Origin: Candidatus Aquidulcis sp.
GTDB taxonomy: Bacteria > Chloroflexota > Anaerolineae > Anaerolineales > E44-bin32
DNA: 25,588 nt
Assembly: GCA_020723365.1 (NCBI GenBank)
Contig: DYJB01000018.1
Coordinates: 1 to 25,588 of the forward strand
Direction of reading: 5' to 3'
Shown here: positions 7,799 to 15,900 of the stretch, in pieces
How positions within the stretch are numbered: the stretch's first letter is position 1
Layout: each line of letters opens with the position of its first letter
Translations under genes and position numbers: made by a program
The notes under the pieces: generated by a model
Told to the model about the DNA's origin: nothing
The model's input: only the letters and a program-made list of their open reading frames with translations
The model's database searches: none

Positions 7799-8560
7799 AT
7801 GGCCGGAACGCGCGGCGGGCTGTGGCTGGGAACGCAGGGCTTCGCCTTCGACGAGTGGGTCGGCCCGTTCTATCCCGCCGGCACGTCCAAGTCTGGCTAC
7901 CTGGAAGCCTACGCGCGGCACTTTGCCACGGTCGAGATCGATTCGACCTTCTACGCCACCCCGCGCCCTTCGGTGGTGGCCGGCTGGCGCGAGCGCACCC
8001 CGGACGGGTTCCGCTTCTCGGCCAAGTTCCCGAAGTCGATCACGCACGACCGCAAGCTCGACGGAGCGCAGGCCGACGCCGAAGGTTTCGTGCGCACGAT
8101 GCAGCAGCTCGGCGACAAGCTGGGCGTGCTGACGCTGCAGTTCGCCTACGACTTCACCCCGGACCTGGCGCCGCGCCTGGATGACTTCCTCGGCCGCCTG
8201 CCCAAGGGGCCGCGCTACGCCGTCGAAGTGCGCAACCGCGGCTGGCTCAAACCCGACCTGGGCGAGATGCTCTCCGGTCACGGGGCGGCGCTGGTGCTGC
8301 AGGACCTGTTCTACATGCCCAAGATGACCTGGATCACGGCGCCGTTCACCGTCATCCGCTGGCTGGGGCGGCGAAGCAACATCGAACACTTCGACCGCAT
8401 CCAGATCGACCGCACGCCGGAGCTGACCTCCTGGGGGCAGCGCGTGCGCCAGTTCCTGGATGACGGCATCGAGGTCTACGGCTACTTCAACAACCACTTC
8501 GCCGGCCACAGCCCGGCCAGCCTGCGTCAGTTCGAGACCATCCTCTCCCAAATCGCCTAG
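7799..8560 (+). CDS. DUF72 family TIM-barrel protein
   Basis: 253 residues matching the DUF72 (YecE-like) family from end to end. The start WLGTQGFAFDEWVGPFYPAG, then YARHFATVEIDSTFYATP, FRFSAKFPKSITHDRK, a central AVEVRNRGWLKP and the near-terminal VYGYFNNHFAGHSPASLRQF are the family's conserved strands and loops. The fold is a TIM barrel; the biochemical function is not established. It follows coaBC after 11 bases and is probably in the same transcript. ATG 7799 is the first start in frame and is preceded only by a weak ribosome site, which fits translation coupled to coaBC. Confidence 0.9.
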   Translation: MAGTRGGLWLGTQGFAFDEWVGPFYPAGTSKSGYLEAYARHFATVEIDSTFYATPRPSVVAGWRERTPDGFRFSAKFPKSITHDRKLDGAQADAEGFVRTMQQLGDKLGVLTLQFAYDFTPDLAPRLDDFLGRLPKGPRYAVEVRNRGWLKPDLGEMLSGHGAALVLQDLFYMPKMTWITAPFTVIRWLGRRSNIEHFDRIQIDRTPELTSWGQRVRQFLDDGIEVYGYFNNHFAGHSPASLRQFETILSQIA

Positions 8561-8564
8561 CTGC

Positions 8565-8584
8565 AGTTCCTCGAAGTTCCTCGA
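8565..8584. repeat. Two tandem copies of a 10-base unit
   Basis: AGTTCCTCGA is repeated exactly twice, directly after the DUF72 stop codon. The rest of the gap 8561-8834 shows no supportable gene. Confidence 0.5.
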
Positions 8585-8772
8585 GCCGCATGGCGACGCG
8601 GCTGGCGCAGCCAGCGGCCGGTCAACCAGCGGACGGCGGGCCGAAGCCCTACGGTGTCCGGGATCGCCAATGGCACGCCGTCATGTCGCGATTCCCGCCA
8701 GGCGACCTGGATTCGGCCGCCGCCTCGCGGGTGCTGTTCATCCCCCACAGCGCCGTGGACCGAAGGTACGGG

Positions 8773-8801
8773 TTGGCCGACCCCGGCAGCCCACGTAGAC
8801 T
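8773..8801 (+). promoter_or_regulatory. Likely promoter of the DUF3048 lipoprotein gene
   Basis: TTGGCC (8773-8778) and TAGACT (8796-8801) are separated by exactly 17 bases, each matching four of six consensus positions. A small hairpin (GACTGTG 8798-8804 with CACAGTC 8817-8823) lies just downstream and ends immediately before the GGAGGTGG ribosome site at 8824. Confidence 0.4.
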
Positions 8802-8834
8802 GTGGCCACACGGTTTCACAGTCGGAGGTGGTCC

Positions 8835-10067
8835 ATGGTTCGAACCGGGTATCAGTGGTTCGCGATAAGCGTGGTGGCGGCGTTCGCGGCGCTGGGTGCG
8901 CTATCGGGATGCACGCTGCGCCCGGCGGCGGTGATCGATGCGCCTCTCGTGCCGCCCCAGGTGCAGGCGCCGCAGCCAGCCAACGAGCAGGCTGCGCCGA
9001 CTCCGACGCCAGCGGACGCTCCCCCGGCGACGGAGACGCAAGCAGGGCCTGAGGAGGCACCCCTCGATTCGGCGTCTGCTGCCGTCGGCCCGGACTTTGT
9101 CCCGGGGATCAACCCCTTGACCGGACTACCGGTGGCCGACCCGGCCGTGCTCACCTGCAAGCCGCTGATGGTGGCGATCTCGCTCTTCCCGGTCAGCGCC
9201 CGTGAGAAGCAGGCCGGGCTGCCCCAGGCGGCCTTCGTGTTCGAGATCTACGACCACGACGGCATGACGCGCAACCTGGTGGGCTTCTACGGCGACTACA
9301 TTCAGGGCCTGGAGGAGATCCTGGCCAACCATCTGGCCGAGAGCGCTCCGGGGTTCTCGATTGGCCCGATCCGCTCCGGCCGACTCGCCTACGAGGACAT
9401 CAAGACGCTCTTCCCCGGCGCGGTGCTGATCACGGCCGGCGCCTCCTCCGAGGTGGCCGAGCAGCTCTCCAACCGCCAGAACGTGTTCGGATCGGATCCG
9501 GGGAACATCAACAGCGCCGGGCTGGACCTGGCCAAGCTGCAGGGACTGGTGCCCTGCAATGCCGATCCGGCCGAGTATTCCGGGCTGAGCTTCGATCCGG
9601 CGCCACCTCCCGGCGGAGTGGAGGCCCCCTCCTTCCAGGTGATCTACAACGACCTCAACCGCGTGCGCTGGGACTACGACCCGGCCCGGCTCGCCTACCT
9701 GCAATGGCGCGACCGGGCGGACGCCAGCGGCGAGTACTACCCCTCGATCGACCACCTCACCGGTGAGCAGCTGGGGTTCCCGAATGTTGTGGTGCTGTTC
9801 GCCCAGCACCGTTTCGTGAACAGCACGGCGACGATCGTCGAAGTCGAGACGCTCTACGTGCAGGGCCGCCGGGGACTGCTCTTCCGGGACGGCCGCCAGC
9901 ACGAGATCACGTGGTCGACTCGCAAGGGCGAGCTCCGGCTGTTCGGGCCGGACGGCCAACCCATCGCCCTGCGCCCCGGACCGACCTACTTCGAGGTGGT
10001 GAGCTATCAGTCGACATGGAACCCCCAGGCGATGACGGTGCGATTCCATACGCCGCCACGCCCCTAG
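8835..10067 (+). CDS. DUF3048 (YerB-like) lipoprotein
   Basis: 410 residues. The N-terminus is a lipoprotein signal peptide with lipobox LSGC (Cys at about residue 26), followed by a Pro/Ala/Thr-rich linker of about 60 residues. The DUF3048 domain starts at NPLTGLPV and carries LMVAISLFPVSAREKQAGLP, VFEIYDHDGMTRNLVGFYGD and IGPIRSGRLAYEDI, variants of the family's pattern. The C-terminal DUF3048_C part has YVQGRRGLLFRDGRQHEITW and RPGPTYFEVV. The protein should be anchored outside the cytoplasmic membrane; no function is established for the family. ATG 8835 is preferred over the upstream in-frame start at 8802 because GGAGGTGG precedes it and it begins the signal peptide exactly. Confidence 0.9.
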   Translation: MVRTGYQWFAISVVAAFAALGALSGCTLRPAAVIDAPLVPPQVQAPQPANEQAAPTPTPADAPPATETQAGPEEAPLDSASAAVGPDFVPGINPLTGLPVADPAVLTCKPLMVAISLFPVSAREKQAGLPQAAFVFEIYDHDGMTRNLVGFYGDYIQGLEEILANHLAESAPGFSIGPIRSGRLAYEDIKTLFPGAVLITAGASSEVAEQLSNRQNVFGSDPGNINSAGLDLAKLQGLVPCNADPAEYSGLSFDPAPPPGGVEAPSFQVIYNDLNRVRWDYDPARLAYLQWRDRADASGEYYPSIDHLTGEQLGFPNVVVLFAQHRFVNSTATIVEVETLYVQGRRGLLFRDGRQHEITWSTRKGELRLFGPDGQPIALRPGPTYFEVVSYQSTWNPQAMTVRFHTPPRP

Positions 10068-10099
10068 CTACGGCTCTCGCAACTCCGTCTCCGCAGGCG

Positions 10100-10129
10100 A
10101 CCGGCCCCCGCAGCTTCGCGGGGGCCGGT
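10100..10129 (+). terminator. 12-bp GC hairpin after the DUF3048 gene
   Basis: ACCGGCCCCCGC pairs with GCGGGGGCCGGT around a 6-base loop. It lies 33 bases after the stop codon. The downstream AATTCG is not a U-tract, so efficiency is uncertain. Confidence 0.55.
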
Positions 10130-10147
10130 AATTCGCGCAGGGTGCGC

Positions 10148-10153
10148 TAGAAT
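10148..10153 (+). promoter_or_regulatory. Possible -10 box for the adenosine-kinase operon
   Basis: TAGAAT lies 35 bases before the start codon and just after a terminator-like hairpin, the expected place for a new promoter. The -35 region falls in the hairpin and is not consensus. Confidence 0.35.
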
Positions 10154-10187
10154 CGCGGGCAGGCATCACGTGGCAGGAGGGGTAGGC

Positions 10188-10673
10188 ATGCAGCTGCTGA
10201 CCGTTGCGCTCGAGAAGCCCGAGTCGGTCAACGTCATCCTGGGTCAGGCGCACTTCATCAAGACGGTCGAAGACCTGCACGAGGCGCTCGCCGGCGCCGT
10301 TCCCGGCATCCAGTTCGGGCTGGCCTTCTGTGAGGCTTCCGGCCCGTGCCTGGTGCGGCACTCGGGAACGGCGCCGGATCTGATCGAGCTGGCGACGAAG
10401 AACGCCGTGGCGCTCGGCGCCGGCCACTCCTTCCTTGTCCTTCTTGGGAACGCCTTCCCGATCAACGTGCTCAACGCCGTCAAGGCGGTGCCCGAGGTCT
10501 GCCGCATCTTCTGCGCCACCGCCAATCCGGTCGAGGTCGTTCTGGCGCAGACCGATCAGGGCCGCGGCATCCTGGGCGTCGTCGACGGCGAAAGCCCCAG
10601 GGGCATCGAGACCGAGAAGGACATCGCCGAACGCCAGGCGATGATCCGTCGCTTCGGCTACAAGGCCGGCTGA
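10188..10673 (+). CDS. Adenosine-specific kinase family protein
   Basis: 161 residues, the normal length of the small adenosine-specific kinase family (formerly DUF355), known mainly from thermophiles and archaea. Visible conserved stretches are SVNVILGQAHFIKTVEDLHE, FGLAFCEASGPCLVRHSG, GHSFLVLLGNAFPINVLNAV, RIFCATANPVEVVLAQT and a C-terminal Gly-rich GRGILGVVDG with GIETEKDIAER. The family is assigned to nucleoside phosphorylation on structural and limited biochemical grounds, so the activity is a family-level inference. AGGAGG lies seven bases before ATG 10188. It is the first gene of a compact cluster: the lipoprotein start follows its stop by one base. Confidence 0.88.
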   Translation: MQLLTVALEKPESVNVILGQAHFIKTVEDLHEALAGAVPGIQFGLAFCEASGPCLVRHSGTAPDLIELATKNAVALGAGHSFLVLLGNAFPINVLNAVKAVPEVCRIFCATANPVEVVLAQTDQGRGILGVVDGESPRGIETEKDIAERQAMIRRFGYKAG

Positions 10674-10674
10674 A

Positions 10675-11088
10675 ATGGCCCGCATGCCTGCAAGCGTCCG
10701 AACCTTCCGGGCCGGTGCGCTGCTGGCGGCCCTGGGGCTGGCAGGCTTGCTCGCCGCGTGTGGAGGCGGGGGGCCGCCGGCAGACACGGGCGTGGAGGGG
10801 ATCGTGACGGTGGGTCCGATGTGTCCGGTCGTGCAGGCCGGGCAGGAGTGTCCCGACGCACCCTATGCAGCCAGCCTCACGGTCGTGCTGGCCTCCGGGA
10901 GGATCGTGGCGCGCGCCTCGGCCGCCGACGACGGCTCGTACCGGATTGCGCTTGATGCAGGCGACTACCTGCTGCAGGCCGAGGCTTCCGATGGGGGTCC
11001 CTTCCCGGCCTCCGCCGGGTATCCGTTCTCGGTGCTCGAGGGTGCCTGGACACGGGTCGACGTGACCCTGGACAGTGGAATCCGGTAG
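10675..11088 (+). CDS. Small lipoprotein with carboxypeptidase-regulatory-like domain
   Basis: 137 residues. A signal peptide with lipobox LLAACG (Cys29) predicts membrane anchoring outside the cytoplasm. The mature part is a single beta-sandwich of the carboxypeptidase-regulatory/transthyretin-like type: GIVTVGPMCPVVQAGQECP, ASLTVVL, DDGSYRIALDAGDYLLQA. Its Cys pair in the GPxCP...CP segment is typical of this group and may form a disulfide. The start ATG 10675 is one base after the adenosine-kinase stop, suggesting translational coupling; ATG 10684 is an alternative. Its stop codon lies within the ribosome site of the next gene. Function unknown, perhaps binding at the surface. Confidence 0.82.
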   Translation: MARMPASVRTFRAGALLAALGLAGLLAACGGGGPPADTGVEGIVTVGPMCPVVQAGQECPDAPYAASLTVVLASGRIVARASAADDGSYRIALDAGDYLLQAEASDGGPFPASAGYPFSVLEGAWTRVDVTLDSGIR

Positions 11089-11098
11089 GAGGCCGATC

Positions 11099-12136
11099 AT
11101 GCCGCTGACGAATGCAATCACGGATGTCCCCGGCATCAAGGTCGGGCAGGCGCAGGATCTCGAGGCGCTGACGGGCTGCACCGTGATCCTGTGTGAGGTT
11201 GGCGCCGTCGGCGGCGTCGACCAGCGCGGCGGCGCGCCCGGCACGCGCGAAACCGACCTGCTGCGGCCGATGCACCTGGTGCAGAAGGCACACGCCGTCC
11301 TGCTGGCCGGCGGCTCGGCCTTCGGTTTGGACGCCGCCACGGGTGTCATGCGATACCTGGAAGAGCGCGGCATCGGCTTCGACGCCCAGGTGGCGCGCGT
11401 GCCGATCGTCCCGGCGGCGATCCTCTTCGACCTGGGCCTGGGCAGCGCCAGGGTGCGCCCGGACGCCGAGATGGGCTACCGTGCCTGCGCCGCCGCCACG
11501 AGCGAGCGACCGCAGGAAGGGAACGCCGGCGCGGGAACGGGGGCCTGCGTCGGCAAGATCCTGGGTATGGGCGGCGCGGTGAAGGCCGGGACCGGGACCG
11601 CGGCCGTCGATCTCGGCGGGGGGTGCGTGGTGGGGGCGCTGATGGCGGTCAACGCCTTGGGCGACGTCGTCGACCCGGCAAGTGGGCGCATCCTGGCCGG
11701 AGCGCGGCCGGCCACGCTCGGACCGGTGCGCCTCGGCGGCCCGGGCCCCTTCGCCGACACGCTGGCGGTCATGCGCGGCTTCGTCGGCAAGACCGCCCTG
11801 CGTTTCGCCTCGCACGGCAATACCGTCATCGGGGTGGTCGCCACCAACGCCGCCCTGACCAAGGATGAGGCCAACAAGGTGGCGCAGATGGCGCAGGATG
11901 GGGTGGCGCGGGCGGTGCGGCCGGCGCACACGCTCTTCGACGGGGATACGCTGTTCGCCCTCTCGACCGGCGACAAGAAAGTCGACGCCAACATCATCGG
12001 CGCCTACGCCGCCGAGGTGGTGGCCCAGGCGATCGTGCGGGCCGTCCAGCAGGCCACCGCGGCCGGCGGGCTCCCGGCGGCGGGAGACATCCAACCCGAC
12101 TTCGGAAGTCCGCAGGACTTCCGAAGTCGAAGTTGA
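11099..12136 (+). CDS. P1 family (DmpA/NylC-type) peptidase
   Basis: 345 residues of the P1 family of self-processing N-terminal-nucleophile hydrolases. Landmarks are the start NAITDVPGIKVGQAQD, QRGGAPGTRETDLL, LLAGGSAFGLDAATGV, AGTGACVGK, GCVVGALMAVNALGDVVDP and HGNTVIGVVATNAALTKDEA. By analogy with NylC and DmpA the chain should cut itself between Asn241 and Thr242, making Thr242 the nucleophile. Substrates in the family range from beta-peptides and D-amino acid peptides to oligoamides; none can be assigned here. TAGGAGG precedes ATG 11099 by seven bases and overlaps the stop of the lipoprotein gene. The last residues (PDFGSPQDFRS) are encoded by a perfect inverted repeat, so the native C-terminus may once have ended earlier. 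Confidence 0.92.
   Translation: MPLTNAITDVPGIKVGQAQDLEALTGCTVILCEVGAVGGVDQRGGAPGTRETDLLRPMHLVQKAHAVLLAGGSAFGLDAATGVMRYLEERGIGFDAQVARVPIVPAAILFDLGLGSARVRPDAEMGYRACAAATSERPQEGNAGAGTGACVGKILGMGGAVKAGTGTAAVDLGGGCVVGALMAVNALGDVVDPASGRILAGARPATLGPVRLGGPGPFADTLAVMRGFVGKTALRFASHGNTVIGVVATNAALTKDEANKVAQMAQDGVARAVRPAHTLFDGDTLFALSTGDKKVDANIIGAYAAEVVAQAIVRAVQQATAAGGLPAAGDIQPDFGSPQDFRSRS
12097..12129. repeat. 15-bp inverted repeat inside the P1 peptidase C-terminal codons
   Basis: CGACTTCGGAAGTCC (12097-12111) pairs perfectly with GGACTTCCGAAGTCG (12115-12129) around a 3-base loop GCA. Each arm contains an odd palindrome, GACTTC-G-GAAGTC and its complement, the same design as the inverted repeat at 1684-1728 with a different core. 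The element is in frame, encodes the last residues of the P1 peptidase, and ends three bases before the TTGACA box of the bactofilin promoter. Confidence 0.75.
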
Positions 12137-12161
12137 CACGCTCCACTGCGCCGGGTATGCT
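12133..12161 (+). promoter_or_regulatory. Strong sigma70-type promoter for the bactofilin gene
   Basis: TTGACA (12133-12138, perfect -35) and TATGCT (12156-12161) are separated by 17 bases. The -35 box overlaps the TGA stop of the P1 peptidase. Transcription would start near 12168, leaving about ten bases before the ATG, just enough for the GGAGGG ribosome site. Confidence 0.7.
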
Positions 12162-12177
12162 GGCGGACGGAGGGCGC

Positions 12178-12603
12178 ATGTTTCGAAGGGCCAACGAGAA
12201 AACGCAGCCGGGGACCGAACCGGTCGAGCGGGTCGACTCCGTCCTGGGAGCGGGCATTGCCTGGCAGGGAGCCGTAAGCGGCAGCGGGGGTGTGCGCATC
12301 GACGGCGCCTTCGACGGCGATATCCACCTGCGCGGCCTGGTGGTCATCGGCGAGCAGGGGCGCGTCACGTGCCGGCAGATCCGCGCCGCCACGGTTGTCG
12401 TGGCCGGGTCGGTCAAGGGGGACATCACCGCCCAACGGGTGGAGATCACGCGCAGCGGGCGCGTGTGGGGCGACGTCGTGACGACCTCGTTCTCGACCGA
12501 GGAAGGCGCCTTCCTGCGCGGCCAGATCCGTATGGAAGAGCACCTGGACCTTGGCCTGTCGCAGCCCGAAACGCCCTCGGAAGCGCCAACCGTCAAACGC
12601 TGA
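12178..12603 (+). CDS. Bactofilin-type polymer-forming protein
   Basis: 141 residues. After a short polar N-terminus the sequence becomes a run of beta-helix turns with regular Gly and Val/Ile spacing: SVLGAGIAWQGAVSGSGGVR, IDGAFDGDIHLRGLVVIGEQ, then ATVVVAGSVKGDITAQRVEI and RSGRVWGDVVTTSFSTEEGA. This is the bactofilin (polymer-forming cytoskeletal) pattern, and the length is normal for the family. Bactofilins assemble into membrane-associated filaments that locate envelope machinery. ATG 12178 is preferred over the TTG at 12133 because GGAGGG precedes it and because the TTG lies in the -35 box. The C-terminal tail is short and charged. A terminator follows. Confidence 0.88.
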   Translation: MFRRANEKTQPGTEPVERVDSVLGAGIAWQGAVSGSGGVRIDGAFDGDIHLRGLVVIGEQGRVTCRQIRAATVVVAGSVKGDITAQRVEITRSGRVWGDVVTTSFSTEEGAFLRGQIRMEEHLDLGLSQPETPSEAPTVKR

Positions 12604-12639
12604 CCTCGCGCGGGAATCCCATCGCCCTGCAGAAGGCTG

Positions 12640-12669
12640 AGGGCCCGGTTCGAACTCGTTCCGGGCCCT
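12640..12669 (+). terminator. Rho-independent-type terminator after bactofilin
   Basis: AGGGCCCGG (12640-12648) pairs with CCGGGCCCT (12661-12669) around a 12-base loop. TTGTGTTG follows, a partial U-rich tail. It lies 36 bases after the bactofilin stop. Confidence 0.7.
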
Positions 12670-12743
12670 TTGTGTTGAATCGGTCTGGCCTCCCGCGACA
12701 GGTCCGGGGCGCTCATCGCCCTTCACTCCCGGATCACCCCCGA

Positions 12744-12799
12744 CCCCCTCTCCACTCACGGTGACTTCCTTCTATGCCTGGCCCATGCGGGAGAGGGGG
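12744..12799. repeat. Inverted repeat, 10-bp stem with 36-base loop
   Basis: CCCCCTCTCC (12744-12753) is the exact complement of GGAGAGGGGG (12790-12799). It is the first of three adjacent inverted repeats in the gene-free convergent junction 12604-12947. Confidence 0.5.
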
Positions 12800-12803
12800 A
12801 TCC

Positions 12804-12844
12804 AAACAGGGATGGGGGGAGCCTAGCTCCCCCCATCCCTGTTT
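12804..12844. repeat. 19-bp perfect inverted repeat with 3-base loop
   Basis: Bases 12804-12822 pair with 12826-12844 without mismatch around CTA. The stem starts AAACAGGGATGGGG and contains a run of six G paired with six C. It lies between the convergent bactofilin and macroglobulin genes and could act as a bidirectional terminator, though it has no U-tract on either strand. Confidence 0.7.
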
Positions 12845-12853
12845 CCAGCTAGT

Positions 12854-12902
12854 CCCCTTCGCCTGCGTGGTTCGCGTGAGCGAGCCCAAGCAGGGGAAGG
12901 GG
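12854..12902. repeat. Two-tier hairpin in the convergent junction
   Basis: CCCCTTCGCCTGC (12854-12866) pairs with GCAGGGGAAGGGG (12890-12902) with one mismatch. The enclosed bases form a second stem (GGTTCGC 12869-12875 with GCGAGCC 12880-12886, one G-U) with a 4-base loop GTGA. The remaining bases to 12947 are GC-rich and show no gene. Confidence 0.5.
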
Positions 12903-12947
12903 CAAGGGGAGGGTGTTGGGAGGCGCCTGCGTCCCTCCCGCGGCCTC

Positions 12948-15900
12948 TCAAGGCTGGATGGTGTACACGCGTCCGGCGGCGTGGCCGTAGACCTCCGGGA
13001 AGTAGAACGCCCAGGCGCGCGTGGGCAGGACGCGGTACTCGCCTGCCAGCGTGGCGGTGAGCAGGTAGGTGTACTGGTAAGTCCCCGCTGGAAGGTAATC
13101 GGCGAACAGCACCAGGCGGTCGTCCCGCAGCTCGGTATGGTTGAAGTACCACCAGCGCCAGCCGACGCGATCGGTCTGTGCCTGGGGCAGCATCTCGGGC
13201 GGCAGGCCGGTGGGCGCGGTGAGCAGCGAACCGTCGATCGGCTCCATCCCGGCCGGGAAGGGATCTTCGACCACCACGTAGTACTCATCCGCCGGGAGGG
13301 TGACGGTGACACGCCCCAGGATGGCGTCACCGGCGTGGGCCGACGGTGCCGGCACGCACGGCGTCTCCAGGCTGCCGCAGGCCCCGTCATACAGGAAGTA
13401 CTCGCGCGAGACGGTCATGCCACGCGCCACCGCCCGCACGTCCTCCACCGGCCGGTAGACGGTGAGATGGGCGGTGTAGAACAGCGCCCCTGCGCCCGCG
13501 CCGCGGGTGACAAGCAGTTGATTGGGCCGATCGGGGAAAAGCCGGTCGATGGGGGTGAAGCTGGTCTGTGTTTCCGACGCGGCCGACCTCGCCGACAGAG
13601 GCTGGGTGTTGAGCGTGGCCCCGAAGCTGAAGTTCCCGTCGAGCGAGCCGCTCAGGGCGGCCCACTCGGTGATGCCGAGCAGCGCCCAGGCGGTGTCGTG
13701 CGTCGACGCCCATGCGCCGTCCCGCGCCCGCGCAGCCAGCAGCCAGCGGACGATGTCGGCATTGAAGGCGTTGTCGGGTTCGAGTTCGACCAGCGCCAGC
13801 AGCACCTGCGCCGTGGTGCGCACCGGGGCGCCCATGTTCCACAGGTCAGGGGACTCATCCTGCCAGTGGACGCCGGTGGCCGAGCGGATGGCCGAGGACT
13901 GCAGGTCGGAGAGCAGCGTTGCCGTCAATGGAGCGCCGGGCTGGGCGTGGTCCAGGGCCAGTGCCAGCGAGGCCCGCGCCCAGTGTGACATGCCGGCCCT
14001 CGCCTCGGCCAGCGCCTGCAGGCGTTCGACATTTGCCCCGCCGGCGCGCGCCTGGACGTAGGCGATGAAGGCCTGCCGGTTGCGCAGCGACGGATCCGAG
14101 AGCGGATCCACCGCGCCGATCTGGCCCTCCAGGTAGCTGGAGGCCGCCTCGATCGTGTAGTCGCCCACCGTGAAGCCGGCACGGCGCGCTTCCAGCAGCG
14201 CGAAGAGAGCGTAGGCGGTGAGGTATGGATTGGTCGGTCCGCTGCTCCACCACGCCCAGCCGCCGTCATACTGCTGCCGCGCCCGCAGCGTGGTCAGTCC
14301 CTCTGTGACGGCGCGCTCGAGCCGATCTTTGAGCTCCGCGTCGTCGATCCCAAGGGCCTGCGCCGCGCGCAGGGCGGCCAGGTTGGGCAGGAAGCGCGAG
14401 ATCACCTGCTCGGTGCAATCGTACGGGAAGGCCTCCAGCACGTCCAGCGCCGTCGCCATGGCCGATCCGAGCGAAGGCTCGAGCGCCACTGTCAGCCCGC
14501 CCTGCGTGGCGTCGAAGCGGCGCGGCAGGCTGATAGCCTCCACCCGGTCGCCGGGGCGGTCGAGCCCGCCGGAAGTGGCGTAGGTGTCCGGTGCGCTGTA
14601 GTGCAGGATAGGGATCCGCCCGTCGACAGCCGATCCGATCGTCGGCGTGGAGGCATCCTCCAACCCCCCGCCCTGGGCGTAGAACGTCAGCGCCACGCCC
14701 TCGCCTTCTCCCACCTCGATCCTCCACTCGACTCGCGTCTGGCCCAGCTTGGGCACCTCGATCGACTGCCGCTCGTCGGACGTCAGGCGGGCGCCCTCGA
14801 CCTCCAGGCGCACTTCCACCTGGATCGGCTGTGGGGTGTTGTTGTTGACCACCGCCGCCACGGAGGCGGCATCGCCGGCGGTGAAGAAGCGCGGCGTGAC
14901 GGGACGGATGAGCAGCGACTTCGTGGCGGTCAGATCCGCGGTGGCGGCGCCCAGGCGCGTGTCCTGGGTCACGCCGCGGGCGTCCATGCGCCAGGTGGTC
15001 AGCGAATCCGGAAGGCGCACCGTGACTTCCGCCTGGCCCTGGGCGTCCGTGATCACGCGGGCGTTCCAGAAGGCCGTGTCGGGGAACTTGGAGCGCACGG
15101 TCGGTTCCAGGCCGCCATCACCACCGCCACCGCCGCGCCCGAAGGCTTCGGCCGTCCCGGGCCCGCCCTCGCCGCTGACGGTCAGCGCCGCCCCGGTGCG
15201 CACGCTGAGAGGGAACTCCGAGTAGAAGGCGGTGAACGGATCGGTGCTGTTCGGTTCGGCCAACGCCAGCACGGCCACATCGGCCAGCGCCAGCGAGAAC
15301 TCGGCTTGCACCGGCTTGCCCTGGGCATAGGTGGCCTTCACCCGGTAGGTCACTTCTTCGCCGGGGCCGGCCTGCGGTCGATCCGGAGTCAGCGTGACCT
15401 TCAGCTGCCGACTCTCGGCGCTGACGGGGAGATTGATCAACCCCATTGCCAGCGCCGCCGGGCCGGAATCGCCGGAGGGCTTGATCAGCACCACCGAGAG
15501 GAACACGTTGGGCAGGTGCGTTGCGTCGAGGGGCACGTCGATCGTCGTCTGCCCGGCGGGCACGTCGATGATGCGGCGGCTGAGCACCCGGGCACGCTCG
15601 ATCGTGACCAGCGCCTGGACCGGCTCACTGAACGGGGAGGGGATCAAGATGCGCGCCGTGTCCCCCGGCGCGTACTGGGCGCGGTCCGCCACCAGGGCGA
15701 TGCGGTTCGTTCCCGGCGAGCGCCAGGTGAAGGCCTCCGGGCCGTAGGCCCACAGGTACAGGCTGCTGATGGCGCTCCGCCCGGCCGCGTCCTGTCCCTC
15801 CACCCGCAGGCGGTACGAGCCGGCGCGCTCCGGACGGAAGACGTAGTTCGCCCTGCCGGTTCCATCCATCGTCAGCGTCGACTCGGCCACCCGCTCCGCC

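Noticed and set aside
8590..8868. 92-residue plus-strand frame before the DUF3048 gene
   Set aside because: No ribosome site, no recognisable protein features, and it overlaps the real lipoprotein start in another frame.
12774..13988. 404-residue plus-strand frame opposite the macroglobulin gene
   Set aside because: It runs antisense to a clearly conserved protein and starts within repeats; a GC-rich shadow frame.
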